Part shown: positions 43,957 to 53,178 of the stretch, in pieces
Numbering within the stretch: position 1 is the stretch's first letter
Layout: each line of letters starts with the position of its first letter
Source of the DNA: Caloramator quimbayensis
GTDB lineage: Bacteria; Bacillota; Clostridia; Clostridiales; Caloramatoraceae
Direction: 5' to 3'
DNA: 64,000 bases
Assembly: GCF_900167605.1 (NCBI RefSeq)
Contig: NZ_FUYH01000006.1
Coordinates: forward strand, 1-64,000
Notes under the pieces: model-generated
Database searches by the model: none
Seen by the model: only the letters and a program-made list of their open reading frames with translations
Told to the model about the DNA's origin: nothing
Translations under genes and position numbers: made by a program

Positions 43957-45693
43957 ATGATTAATTTAACTATAAATGGCATAAAGGTTAGCGTACCTGA
44001 AGGAACTACTATTCTTGAGGCTGCAAAAAAAGCAAATATACATATTCCAACGCTTTGTTATCTTGATTTACACGATATTAAAATGGTAAATAGAACAGCA
44101 TCCTGCAGGGTGTGCGTTGTTGAAGTAGAGGGGAGAAGAAACCTTGCTCCTGCCTGTGCTACTGAAGCTTCTGAGGGCATGGTTGTAAAAACAGACAGTA
44201 TAAGAGCTATAAAAGCAAGAAGGACAGTAGTTGAACTTTTATTATCAGACCATCCTACAGATTGTCTGGTATGTGAAAAAAATACACAGTGCCAGCTTCA
44301 GCAGCTTGCTGCAGATTTAGGTATCAGGAATATAAGATATAAGGGGAAAATGTCTACATATCCTAAGGATTTATCAAGCGAGTCAATATATAGAAATCTC
44401 GATAAATGTATAATGTGCAGAAGATGTGAAACTATGTGCAACGAAGTTCAAACGTGTAATGTATATTCTGCAGTTGACAGGGGGTTTGAAACTGTTGTAT
44501 CACCTGCCTTTGGACTTCCGATGATAGATACTCAGTGTACATTTTGCGGGCAATGCGTTGCAGTATGCCCTACAGCAGCCTTAACTCAGATAAGCCATGT
44601 TTCAAAGGTGTGGGAAGCTCTTTCTGACCCTGATAAATATGTAATCGTTCAAACAGCACCTGCAATAAGAGTTGCCCTCGGAGAAAAGTTTGGAATGGAA
44701 GCAGGTAGTATTGTAACTGGGAAAATGGTAGCTGCATTGAAAAGGTTAGGTTTTAAAAAGGTTTTTGATACTGATTTTGCTGCAGATGTTACTATTTTAG
44801 AAGAAGCCCATGAATTCATAGACAGACTCCAGAATGGAGGAAGGCTGCCTATTCTTACAAGCTGTTGCCCAAGCTGGGTTAAGTTCATTGAGCATCAATT
44901 TCCTGATTTGCTTGATATACCTTCAACCTGTAAATCACCCCATATAATGTTTGGAACTATAGCAAAAACTTATCTTGCTGATAAAATGGGAATTAATCCT
45001 GAAAAAATAGTTGTAGTATCTATAATGCCCTGCCTTGCTAAAAAATATGAAGTAATAAGGCCAGAGCTTAAACATGAGGGACTTAAAAATGTTGATTTAG
45101 TTATAACAACAAGAGAACTTGCAGATATGATTAAAGAGGCAGGAATTGATTTTAAAAGTCTTTGCGATGAAGATTTTGATGACCCTCTTGGGGAATCGAC
45201 GGGTGCATCGGTTATATTTGGAACAACCGGAGGAGTTATTGAGGCAGCTCTTAGAACTGCCTACGAGTGGCTTACAAATAAAACTCTTGAGGATGTTGAG
45301 TTTCAGAGCGTTAGGGGATTAGATGGGCTTAAGGAAGCAACTATCAACATAAATGGACAGGATATAAGAATAGGGGTAGCCCATGGCTTGGGAAATGCAC
45401 GAAAACTTCTTGAAGCGATACAAAGAGGAGAATCACAATATCATGCAATAGAGATAATGGCTTGCCCTGGAGGATGTATCGATGGAGGAGGGCAGCCCTA
45501 TCATTTTGGAAATTTAGATATTGTAAAAAAGAGAATGGAGGCGCTATACACTGAGGATAGAAATAAAAAAATAAGAAAATCCCATGAGAATCCTGCTGTG
45601 AAAAAGCTTTATGAAGAATACATAGGTGAGGTCGGAGGGGAAAAGGCTCATGAGCTTTTGCATACCCATTATACAAAAAGAGAAAAGATATGA
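43957..45693 (+). CDS. hndD: [FeFe] hydrogenase catalytic subunit
   Basis: 578 residues. The order is an N-terminal plant-type [2Fe-2S] domain (CRVCVVEVEGRRNLAPAC), a His-ligated cluster HPTDCLVCEKNTQC, two [4Fe-4S] clusters (CIMCRRCETMC and CTFCGQCVAVCP), then the H-cluster domain. The three H-cluster signatures are TSCCPSW near residue 302, MPCLAKKYE near 356 and EIMACPGGCIDGGGQP near 499. All are intact, including the cysteine needed for proton transfer (TSCCP). It reduces protons to hydrogen, or the reverse, and together with the three upstream subunits it should couple NADH and ferredoxin. HydEFG maturases are not in this window. Confidence 0.96.
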   Translation: MINLTINGIKVSVPEGTTILEAAKKANIHIPTLCYLDLHDIKMVNRTASCRVCVVEVEGRRNLAPACATEASEGMVVKTDSIRAIKARRTVVELLLSDHPTDCLVCEKNTQCQLQQLAADLGIRNIRYKGKMSTYPKDLSSESIYRNLDKCIMCRRCETMCNEVQTCNVYSAVDRGFETVVSPAFGLPMIDTQCTFCGQCVAVCPTAALTQISHVSKVWEALSDPDKYVIVQTAPAIRVALGEKFGMEAGSIVTGKMVAALKRLGFKKVFDTDFAADVTILEEAHEFIDRLQNGGRLPILTSCCPSWVKFIEHQFPDLLDIPSTCKSPHIMFGTIAKTYLADKMGINPEKIVVVSIMPCLAKKYEVIRPELKHEGLKNVDLVITTRELADMIKEAGIDFKSLCDEDFDDPLGESTGASVIFGTTGGVIEAALRTAYEWLTNKTLEDVEFQSVRGLDGLKEATININGQDIRIGVAHGLGNARKLLEAIQRGESQYHAIEIMACPGGCIDGGGQPYHFGNLDIVKKRMEALYTEDRNKKIRKSHENPAVKKLYEEYIGEVGGEKAHELLHTHYTKREKI

Positions 45694-45756
45694 TGCTTAA
45701 TATAAAATGAAGATAATAAAAAATGAGTAGAATTACAAGAATAGGATATAAATAAG

Positions 45757-45793
45757 TTAATAGTGCTGCTAAAATAGCAGCACTTAATTTTTG
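45757..45793 (+). terminator. Terminator of the hydrogenase operon
   Basis: AGTGCTGCT and AGCAGCACT arms with flanking TTAA pairing, followed by AATTTTTG. Confidence 0.85.
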
Positions 45794-45899
45794 TAATAAA
45801 ATAATAAAAAAATGTAAAAATTAAGTATTTCATATATTTATATGCTAAAATTAGATATATAATGTATAAATTTTAACAGAAAAATAGGGGGCATGGCTT

Positions 45900-47216
45900 G
45901 TGAACCAACATGTTAGCATATACTTTACGTTTATAATTGCTATGTTAGATGCAATGTTCATGAACTTTTTTATAATCGTTTTTAATGATTTGAAAATGAA
46001 ATTATCAAAAATAATGTTAAACGGATTATTTATTGGAATGATAACTTTTCTACTTTACGCTATGCAGCGTGAATTTACAGAAATTTTTTATATTTTATAT
46101 ATCGCTATTTTTTATCCTGTGATTTTTGCTGTTATTGTAAAATATGTTTATAAGATTCCAATATCAAAGAGTTTATTATCGGTATATATTATAACAACAA
46201 TAGAAATTATTCTTACATGCTTTATATTTTTTGCATTCTCATCTTTTAATATTGATATTACTAAAGTCATAAATAACGAAACTTATTTAATTATAATAAA
46301 TATAATGCTTTATATTATTAAAACTATTTTGATTTTGGTTATAATAATTTATAAAAGCAGAGTCAATTTGTCTTTAAGCATACGCTCAAAAAATATAACT
46401 TTTATGTTTACATTTATACTTTTAACTGCATTAGTTCTTATGGCAAATGCTTCATTATTTTGTTTTTATTATAAAGATGGGTTAAATACAAAAATGATGC
46501 TGTTTCTTTTGATTATTTACATGCTATATTTTGGATTTAATATAATATTAGCAATAAGTATGACAAAATATGACAAAAGAAGTTTAGAAATAGAACAGCA
46601 AAATTTTTATGACAGCACAATGAGTGATATGGTTAGAGACTTAAAAGTTATAAAACGGAAATATGATAATACTATGGCAGCATTAAAAGGTTACATACAA
46701 TTTGAAGATTGGGATGGCTTGGAAGAGTACGTAAATGAAATATTTATGAAAGACAAAAGTGAAAATATAAGAAATAATTTAATGCTTCAGAAAATTAAAA
46801 GCGCTGGTTTAGCAGGACTTATAATGACTAAATTTGAAATGATGAATCAGTCAGGTATTAATGCAAATTTGATTGTTGAATATGATATAAATGAAATAAA
46901 TATGAATATAAGTGACCTATGTCAGTCACTTGGTATACTTTTGGACAACGCTTATGAAGCTGCATTAAATAGCGAAGAAAAATATGTAATGCTTTCAATT
47001 TATAATAATGATGGAATAATAAAATTTATAATAGAAAATTCAAGTGATAAAAAGAATGATATTGAAAAAATGTTTCATAAAGTTGGATTAATAAAGGGGC
47101 AGGAGCGAGACCTTGGACTTATAATGCTGAAAAATACATTAAAAAAATATAAAAATGTTTTGTTTAATACTATAGAAGGTAATAATAATATAAAGATGGA
47201 ATTAACAATTTCATAG
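45900..47216 (+). CDS. AgrC-like GHKL sensor protein lacking the usual phospho-histidine
   Basis: 438 residues. The first 230 have six or seven membrane segments, as in AgrC/peptide-sensing kinases. The C-terminal GHKL ATPase shows SLGILLDNAYEAALNSEE (N-box) and ERDLGLIMLKNTLKKYKN (G2-like). The dimerisation helix reads VIKRKYDNTMAALKGYIQFE; related kinases have FRHDYxN here, and the histidine position is occupied by Arg or Lys. No response regulator follows. It may be a non-phosphorylating sensor or use another residue. It starts with GTG behind GGGGG. The signal is unknown. Confidence 0.75.
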   Translation: MNQHVSIYFTFIIAMLDAMFMNFFIIVFNDLKMKLSKIMLNGLFIGMITFLLYAMQREFTEIFYILYIAIFYPVIFAVIVKYVYKIPISKSLLSVYIITTIEIILTCFIFFAFSSFNIDITKVINNETYLIIINIMLYIIKTILILVIIIYKSRVNLSLSIRSKNITFMFTFILLTALVLMANASLFCFYYKDGLNTKMMLFLLIIYMLYFGFNIILAISMTKYDKRSLEIEQQNFYDSTMSDMVRDLKVIKRKYDNTMAALKGYIQFEDWDGLEEYVNEIFMKDKSENIRNNLMLQKIKSAGLAGLIMTKFEMMNQSGINANLIVEYDINEINMNISDLCQSLGILLDNAYEAALNSEEKYVMLSIYNNDGIIKFIIENSSDKKNDIEKMFHKVGLIKGQERDLGLIMLKNTLKKYKNVLFNTIEGNNNIKMELTIS

Positions 47217-47225
47217 AATTTATAT

Positions 47226-47258
47226 TCGATTCAATCATTAAGATTGAATCGATTTTTT
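47226..47258 (+). terminator. Terminator after the sensor gene
   Basis: TCGATTCAATC and GATTGAATCGA form a perfect 11-base stem with a short loop, followed by TTTTTT. Confidence 0.88.
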
Positions 47259-47397
47259 AAAATTAACGAAATTAAATATTTGAATGTGTTGATTTATAAT
47301 AAAAGAATAATCCTTTACTTTTTTATATAGTGATGTTTTTTAATTTTCATTTTGATAAAATAAAAGAGATTATACTATCATAGGAGGAATTATTGAA

Positions 47398-48063
47398 ATG
47401 AAAAAGCATGACTTTATATGGACAGGTATTTTAGCTTTGGTTGTAGCATTCCTTTGTGTCCCAGTAACTCATCGACTGTTTGTAGATTTAAGCAAGCATC
47501 ATCCGTATCTTATGGGATTTATTAAGTTTTTTATTTTAGCAACTATGGGAGAACTTCTTGCAATAAGAATTTTAAATGGGGAATTTAAAAAACCTGTTGG
47601 ACTTTTATATAGGGCAATTATATGGGGATTTATTGGCATTTTAATTGTAATTGTATTTGAGATTTATTCATCAGGAGTTTTAAGCGCAATGAAAAAAGGA
47701 TTGCTTCCCTCAGCTATCAATTCTTATTTTAATACCTTTTTATTTGCATTTTATACAAGTTCACTTATGAACCTCTTATTTGCACCGACATTTATGGCTT
47801 TTCATAGAATTACCGATACCTTCATTGACATGGGTAATGGCAAAATAAATCAAATAATTAATATCCCCTTAAAGGATGTAATTAAAAAAATAGATTGGGA
47901 TGGTTTTATAAGGTTTGTAGTAGGTAAAACTATACCTTTTTTCTGGATTCCTGCACACACTATAACATTTCTTATGCCTTCTGAATACAGGGTTTTAATG
48001 GCTGCATTTTTATCTATTGCTCTCGGAGGAATATTATCCTTTGCAAAGAGAAGAAACAGATAA
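47398..48063 (+). CDS. Integral membrane protein of unknown function
   Basis: 221 residues with about five to six membrane segments. A weak resemblance to Mpv17/PMP22-like proteins was noted in the overall layout, but no firm motif was found. Visible landmarks are VPVTHRLFVDLSKHHPYLMG near the N-terminus, a short soluble stretch NIPLKDVIKKIDWDGFIRFV and IPFFWIPAHTITFLMPSEYR near the C-terminus. It starts behind AGGAGG and stands alone before the MoaD/AOR operon. No function is assigned. Confidence 0.65.
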   Translation: MKKHDFIWTGILALVVAFLCVPVTHRLFVDLSKHHPYLMGFIKFFILATMGELLAIRILNGEFKKPVGLLYRAIIWGFIGILIVIVFEIYSSGVLSAMKKGLLPSAINSYFNTFLFAFYTSSLMNLLFAPTFMAFHRITDTFIDMGNGKINQIINIPLKDVIKKIDWDGFIRFVVGKTIPFFWIPAHTITFLMPSEYRVLMAAFLSIALGGILSFAKRRNR

Positions 48064-48208
48064 TAGCTATTAAAATTTGATTAGATAGTTTTATTTGAAA
48101 CAATTTACTCATATAAATATTATATATGCTCCTATTTTAGAAAACCTTTAAGGTTAACTAAAACGTATGGGTATAAAAAGTAATTTTTGTGTATTAGCTG
48201 AATTAAGT

Positions 48209-48246
48209 AGTTCATCTATAGGTTTTTATGACTTTATAGATGAACT
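48209..48246 (+). promoter_or_regulatory. Hairpin in the leader of the MoaD/AOR operon
   Basis: AGTTCATCTATA and TATAGATGAACT pair perfectly over 12 bases about 15 bases before the MoaD ribosome site. It could be a terminator for upstream transcription or part of a leader switch. No known molybdenum or tungsten cofactor riboswitch could be matched. Confidence 0.45.
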
Positions 48247-48277
48247 TTATTAATATAAATAAGGAGGAGGTGAGATT

Positions 48278-48508
48278 ATAAGAATAGTTGTAAAACTTTC
48301 AGGAATTATAGCATCAGGGTTAGGTTATAAAGAAAAAGAATTTGAGCTTAAAGAAGGAACAACAATAAAAGAACTTTTGGAAATAATGAAATTCCCTATA
48401 AAAACAGAATGGATAGTTGTAAGTGTAAATGGAAGGGTAAAAGATAAATCATCGATTTTAATTGATAATGATGAAGTATTAATATTGCCCGTTGGTGGGG
48501 GAGGTTAA
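48278..48508 (+). CDS. MoaD/ThiS-like ubiquitin-fold protein with a non-standard start codon
   Basis: 76 residues: IRIVVKLSGIIASGLGYKEK at the start, TEWIVVSVNGRVKDKSSILI in the middle, and DNDEVLILPVGGGG at the end. The terminal Gly-Gly is the sulfur-carrier tail of MoaD-type proteins. The strong site GGAGGAGGTGA is followed by ATT (48275) and ATA (48278); no ATG, GTG or TTG exists in frame near it. ATA is seven bases after AGGAGG. It is the first gene of an operon with a ferredoxin and an aldehyde ferredoxin oxidoreductase, so it likely supplies sulfur for the metal-pterin cofactor. A mutated start (ATG to ATA) or rare initiation are both possible. Confidence 0.8.
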   Translation: MRIVVKLSGIIASGLGYKEKEFELKEGTTIKELLEIMKFPIKTEWIVVSVNGRVKDKSSILIDNDEVLILPVGGGG

Positions 48509-48520
48509 GGAGGGAAATAA

Positions 48521-48934
48521 ATGAAAGTTGGAGTTGTAAAAGTAATTACAAATCCAAAATCATGTCAAGGCTGCAGAGCGTGTGAATCAATCTGTTCTTT
48601 ATATCACTTTAACAAGATAAACCCTAAAAGTACAGGAATAAAAATAAAGGAACTGGATGAATATGGTAAATTCAGCCAAACAGTATGTCAACAGTGTGCT
48701 GATATGCCTTGTGCCAAAGCATGTCCCCAAAATGCTATCAGCAGAAATTCATACTCTGGTGCTGTTACTATTGGTGATAACTGTACTGGATGCGGGGAAT
48801 GTGCTAAAGTGTGTCCAATTAATGCCATAGAAATCATTCAGATAGACGGAAATTACAGAGCTTTTAAATGTGATCTTTGTGGTGGAGTACCTCAATGTGT
48901 TTCAATATGCCCAAGACAGGCACTGGGGTGGTAG
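48521..48934 (+). CDS. Four-cluster ferredoxin-like electron-transfer subunit for AOR
   Basis: 137 residues, rich in cysteine. Four cluster-binding groups are seen: CQGCRACESIC, CQQCADMPCAKACP, CTGCGECAKVCP and CDLCGGVPQCVSICP. This is the layout of polyferredoxin subunits such as HycB/DmsB-like and AOR-partner proteins. It should carry electrons from the AOR active site to ferredoxin or another acceptor. It follows the MoaD-like gene by 12 bases, and the AOR start lies 11 bases after its stop. The ribosome site is AAGGAGGG. Confidence 0.9.
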   Translation: MKVGVVKVITNPKSCQGCRACESICSLYHFNKINPKSTGIKIKELDEYGKFSQTVCQQCADMPCAKACPQNAISRNSYSGAVTIGDNCTGCGECAKVCPINAIEIIQIDGNYRAFKCDLCGGVPQCVSICPRQALGW

Positions 48935-48945
48935 GAGGTGATAAT

Positions 48946-50805
48946 ATGACAGGATATAAGGATTGTGTTCTTAGAATTAATCTAAATAATGGGACAATAA
49001 AAAAAGAAAAGATAAATGCAGAATATGTAAAGAAATTTTTAGGGGGAGAAGGTTATGGAATAGGTCTTTTGTGGTATGAAATGCCCCATAATGCAAAAGC
49101 ATTTAGCCCTGAGAATATATTAAGTTTTAACACAGGACCATTAACTGGAACACCTACACCATCAGCATCAAGAACATCTGTTGTTTTTATATCGCCACTA
49201 ACAAATACAATTGGTGCTTCGAATATGGGAAGTCATTTTGGTGCAGAATTAAAGTTTGCGGGCTATGATTCAATAGTATTTGAGGGAGCTTCAGAAAATC
49301 CTGTTTATCTATATATAAACAACGATACTGTTGAATTAAGAAATGCAGAATATCTATGGGGAAAGGATACAAGGGAAACCACAGAATTATTAAAAAATGA
49401 ACTTGGAAAGGAATTTAAGATTTGTTGTATTGGACAGGCAGGAGAAAAACTATCAAAATTAGCATGTATTTTTAGTGATGATTGTTTTGCTGGCAGAGGT
49501 GGAGCAGGAGCTGTTATGGGGTTTAAAAAGATAAAGGCAATTGCAGTTAAAGGTGAAGGAAGTGTAGAGGTATTTGATAAAGATAGATTTTTATCAGTAA
49601 ATAAAACAGCGATTAAAGAGCTAAGGGATGAGACATATACCTGGGGCCCAGTTCATGGCTATGGAACATTAGCATGGCTTGATGGCGCTAATGCTTATGG
49701 AATACTTCCAACAAGAAATTTTTTAGAAAATTCCTTTGCTGATATTGAAAGTCTTTTACCCTATAATATTTGGAACGACAAAGAAAAATTTAAAGTAAAT
49801 AGACGAGCATGTTATTCATGTCAGCTTGGATGTCATAAATTTGTTTACATGGGAAAAATGGAAATTGGGGAACTTGAATATGAAACAGTCTCTGCTCTTG
49901 GAGCAAGATGCGGAGTTGACAGCTATGAAGATATTGCTTTAGCAGCATATTATACATCAATTTATGGTATAGATACTATTTCAGCTGGTGCAACAGTTTC
50001 GACAGCTATGGAATGGTATGAGAAAGGATTAATTGGGAAAGAAGATTTGGATGGTCTTGAACTTAATTTTGGAAATGGGAAATCTATGGCAGAACTAATT
50101 AGAAAGATGGGATTGAGAGAAGGAGCAGGTGATTTGTTTGCTGATGGTTCCTTTGCAGCAGCTAAAAGGATTGGAGGTAATGCAGAGGATTTTGTTATGG
50201 CGGTTAAGGGAATGGAAATATCAGCAACAGATCCAAGAGGAAGCGCATCAATGGCAATAGCCTTTGGTACTTCAGAAAGAGGAGCATGTCATATGAGACC
50301 TTATTCTGCAACTATTGATGCTTTTGGATATCTATTTTCTGCACTTGATATAAATGAACCTAAAAATCCCTTTGATGAGAATGAATCTAAGGAATGGCTA
50401 AAGGCAGTTAAGGAATATTTTGTTGTAACAAATCTACTTGGAATATGTGACTTTAATGTTATTAATATGGAAATGAGTCCAATTACACTTGCAGAACTTT
50501 ATTCAGCAGTTACGGGTATAGATACAGATAAAGTTGAGCTTCTAAAAAAAGCAGAAAGGACTATAGCACTTGAAAGAAGCATAAATTATCTGAGGGGATT
50601 TACAAGGAAAGATGATAGATTGCCTCAAAGATTTATAAATGAGCCTGCCCCCTATGGACCACCAAAGGGTAGAGTTGTTGATATGGATACTGCCCTTGAC
50701 AGATATTATGAAGCATGCGGTTATGATAAGGAAAAAGCTATTCCCAAATATGAAAAATATATAGAACTGGATATGGAAGATATAGCAATAAATGTTTTAA
50801 GGTAG
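48946..50805 (+). CDS. Aldehyde ferredoxin oxidoreductase family protein (tungsten/molybdenum pterin)
   Basis: About 619 residues. The N-terminal domain shows FLGGEGYGIGLLWYEMP, FNTGPLTGTPTPSASRTSVV and GGAGAVMGFKKIKAIAVKG, the pterin-binding AOR pattern. The [4Fe-4S] motif CYSCQLGC (CxxCxxxC) is near residue 288, with a fourth cysteine likely in LGICDFN near 502. A further pterin segment is MAIAFGTSERGACH. Members oxidise aldehydes to acids, or reduce acids, with ferredoxin. The start is ATG 48946 behind AGGAGGTG; the longer frame from 48877 overlaps the ferredoxin gene. It is grouped with MoaD-like and ferredoxin genes. Substrate is unknown; aldehydes from fermentation are likely. Confidence 0.93.
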   Translation: MTGYKDCVLRINLNNGTIKKEKINAEYVKKFLGGEGYGIGLLWYEMPHNAKAFSPENILSFNTGPLTGTPTPSASRTSVVFISPLTNTIGASNMGSHFGAELKFAGYDSIVFEGASENPVYLYINNDTVELRNAEYLWGKDTRETTELLKNELGKEFKICCIGQAGEKLSKLACIFSDDCFAGRGGAGAVMGFKKIKAIAVKGEGSVEVFDKDRFLSVNKTAIKELRDETYTWGPVHGYGTLAWLDGANAYGILPTRNFLENSFADIESLLPYNIWNDKEKFKVNRRACYSCQLGCHKFVYMGKMEIGELEYETVSALGARCGVDSYEDIALAAYYTSIYGIDTISAGATVSTAMEWYEKGLIGKEDLDGLELNFGNGKSMAELIRKMGLREGAGDLFADGSFAAAKRIGGNAEDFVMAVKGMEISATDPRGSASMAIAFGTSERGACHMRPYSATIDAFGYLFSALDINEPKNPFDENESKEWLKAVKEYFVVTNLLGICDFNVINMEMSPITLAELYSAVTGIDTDKVELLKKAERTIALERSINYLRGFTRKDDRLPQRFINEPAPYGPPKGRVVDMDTALDRYYEACGYDKEKAIPKYEKYIELDMEDIAINVLR

Positions 50806-50821
50806 TAATAACTTATTATTT

Positions 50822-50864
50822 AAAATACCTCATAAAGATCATGAGTCTTTATGAGGTATTTTTT
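50822..50864 (+). terminator. Terminator of the AOR operon
   Basis: AAAATACCTCATAAAGA and TCTTTATGAGGTATTTT form a perfect 17-base stem with a seven-base loop and a T-run. Confidence 0.9.
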
Positions 50865-51441
50865 AGTAGAATATAAAAATGATTTTTGCAACTTTTGAAT
50901 ATTGTTCTTTCAAATTTGGCAACATATAAATTGTAAATGTGGGTGTGATTTTTGCAATTTTAATATATTTAGATTAATGAATAAAAAAACATAAAAAATA
51001 AAAAGTCAAGGTTTTAAAAAAAGCGAAAAACGATGAAATAGTTTAAAAGTTATAGAAATATCTACTAAAATTGCTGAAAATGAGAATTTTTAGAGTTGAA
51101 AAGTTTTAAAGAAAAGAATATAAATATTATAAATATTAAAGCGGCTGGAAGTTTTTAAAGACATCAGTTAGGTATATTTATAAGTGGTAATTTATATATG
51201 CTGAATAAATGACCTTTATAGTAGCAATAATTGACATCTAAAATGAATTGTGCTAATATTAAAGAATAAATGAAGTCAATATTCAATTATTAAAATTTAT
51301 TTACTATTTAATATATTTAAAAACATTGCTTATACATATTTGGAAATCAGGAAGGATATGAAAAATTAAACTATTAAGCCTAATTAACTTGTATTTTTAA
51401 TACAAGTTAAAATATTATATTATGAATAGGGGGAATTTAGC
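50865..51441 (+). other. Long untranslated region before oppA
   Basis: About 575 bases with no gene. It is very AT-rich. The only clear structure is the inverted repeat at 51384-51410 close to oppA. A control leader or several promoters are possible, but no known riboswitch was recognised. Confidence 0.45.
51384..51410 (+). promoter_or_regulatory. Inverted repeat just before oppA
   Basis: TTAACTTGTATT and AATACAAGTTAA are perfect 12-base arms with a TTT loop, 31 bases before the oppA start. It may be an operator or a leader hairpin. Confidence 0.5.
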
Positions 51442-53112
51442 GTGAAAAAAGCAAAACTTTTAGCAGCCGTTCTTTCTGTAATGATGCTATCTACTATAGC
51501 ATTAACAGGCTGCGGACAAAAAGCTGCGCAAAAAGCAGCACCAACAGAGTTAAATTTGGTTGAGGCATCAGTAAAAACTCTGGATTCAGCAAAGGCAACA
51601 GATGTTGCATCCTTTGATATCATTCAAAACACAATGGAAACATTAACTGTGTCCAACAATGACAAGCCTGAAGCAGGCGCAGCAGAAAAGTGGGAAAGCA
51701 ATGCAGACGGAACTGAATGGACATTCCACTTAAGAAAGCTTAACTGGTCTGATGATAAGCCGGTTACAGCAAAGGATTTCGAGTATGCATGGAAGAGAAT
51801 ACTCAATCCTGACACTAAATCACAGTATGCATTTTTCTTATACTACTTAAAGAATGGTGAAAAGTATAATACAGGAAAATGCTCAGCTGACGAAGTTGGA
51901 ATTAAGGCTGTAGACGATACAACATTAAAGATTACATTAGAGCAGCCAACTCCATATTTCCTCCAGACTACAAGCTTTGCATTATTAGCTCCACAAAGAC
52001 AGGACATAGTTGAAGCTCAGGGAGATAAATATGGTGCACTTACTAAGGAATCCATATCAAAGATGGTGTTCTGCGGACCATATACTCTTCAAGACGACAG
52101 TATTAACTCAAAATTGACACTTGTAAAAAATCCAAAGTACTACAATGCAGCAAATATAAAGGTTGACAAAGTAGTTCTTCAGGATATAAAAGAATTAAAG
52201 ACAGTATACCAGATGTTTACAAACAAGCAGCTTGATGCAATGGGTGGAAGAGGAGAATACCTCGATCCATTAAAGCAGGGAGCAAATGAGAAAAAATGGC
52301 AGTTTGAACAGGCTCCACAGCCAACAGTATTCTATATACAATTCAACTGCACAGGTAAGTATGCTGAAAACACAAAGATACTTCAAAGCCCAAAGGTTAG
52401 ACTTGCATTATCACTTTCAATAGACAGAGACAGCTACGTTAACCAGATAATGAAGAGAGGTATTCCAGCATTAGGAATAGTTCCAGGTACAATAATGGTT
52501 AACGATAAGGAATATAGATCTAATGTTGAAGAACCTTTAAAAGCTGTTATGAACCAAGATCCAAAACAGTTATTTATTGAAGGTCTTAAGGATTTAGGAC
52601 TCGATCCAGATCCAGCAAAATATAAATTACATTACTTACCACAGGATGATTCAACTGATTCAAGACAGTGGGCAGAATTCTTTATCAACAACTGGAAGCA
52701 AAAGATTGGAATTGGAGATATAGTAATAGATTCAGTTGCAAGCTTTGATGACTACTTAAAGAAAACATCAGAACAAAAATTCGATCTTGCTATGGCAGGA
52801 TGGGGTGCAGATTATAACGACCCATATACATTCATAGGTTTATTTAAGACCGGTGATGGAAACAACAACGGACAATATTCAAATGCAGAATATGACAATC
52901 TTGTTAAGCAGCTTGCAATAGAAGGAGATACTACAAAGAGATTAGACCTCTTCAAGCAGGCTGAAGAAATTCTTATAGCTAAGGACGCTGGTATTGCTCC
53001 TGTATTCTACAGAGATAGAAAATCATTTATACACAACTATGTAAAGGGACTTCAATATCCAGCATTCGGAGGAACTTATCAGTTAAGATATGTTTCTGTT
53101 GAAGGAAAATAA
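51442..53112 (+). CDS. oppA: Peptide ABC transporter, substrate-binding lipoprotein
   Basis: 556 residues. The lipoprotein signal ends in ALTGCGQK (lipobox LTGC). The SBP family 5 fold is supported by ETLTVSNNDKPEAGAAEKWE, WTFHLRKLNWSDDKPVTAKD and FEYAWKRILNP, and near the end FDLAMAGWGADYNDPYTFIG. OppA proteins capture oligopeptides outside the membrane and pass them to OppBCDF, which are encoded just downstream. It starts with GTG behind AGGGGG. The codon choice is more GC-rich and even than that of its neighbours, which suggests high expression. A perfect hairpin after the gene separates it from oppB. Confidence 0.93.
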   Translation: MKKAKLLAAVLSVMMLSTIALTGCGQKAAQKAAPTELNLVEASVKTLDSAKATDVASFDIIQNTMETLTVSNNDKPEAGAAEKWESNADGTEWTFHLRKLNWSDDKPVTAKDFEYAWKRILNPDTKSQYAFFLYYLKNGEKYNTGKCSADEVGIKAVDDTTLKITLEQPTPYFLQTTSFALLAPQRQDIVEAQGDKYGALTKESISKMVFCGPYTLQDDSINSKLTLVKNPKYYNAANIKVDKVVLQDIKELKTVYQMFTNKQLDAMGGRGEYLDPLKQGANEKKWQFEQAPQPTVFYIQFNCTGKYAENTKILQSPKVRLALSLSIDRDSYVNQIMKRGIPALGIVPGTIMVNDKEYRSNVEEPLKAVMNQDPKQLFIEGLKDLGLDPDPAKYKLHYLPQDDSTDSRQWAEFFINNWKQKIGIGDIVIDSVASFDDYLKKTSEQKFDLAMAGWGADYNDPYTFIGLFKTGDGNNNGQYSNAEYDNLVKQLAIEGDTTKRLDLFKQAEEILIAKDAGIAPVFYRDRKSFIHNYVKGLQYPAFGGTYQLRYVSVEGK

Positions 53113-53130
53113 AAAATAGTGTATAATATA

Positions 53131-53178
53131 AAATATTACAATTGCTACAGCTATTTAGCTGTAGCAATTGTAATATTT
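53131..53178 (+). terminator. Perfect hairpin between oppA and oppB
   Basis: The arms 53131-53152 and 53157-53178 pair perfectly over 22 bases with an ATTT loop. A short T-rich stretch follows. It is likely a partial terminator that leaves more oppA than oppBCDF transcript. Confidence 0.75.

Noticed and set aside
48064-48277. Possible molybdenum or tungsten cofactor riboswitch in the AOR leader.
   Set aside because: A hairpin and an AACCTT/AAGGTT pair are present, but the conserved pattern of the known cofactor riboswitch could not be found.
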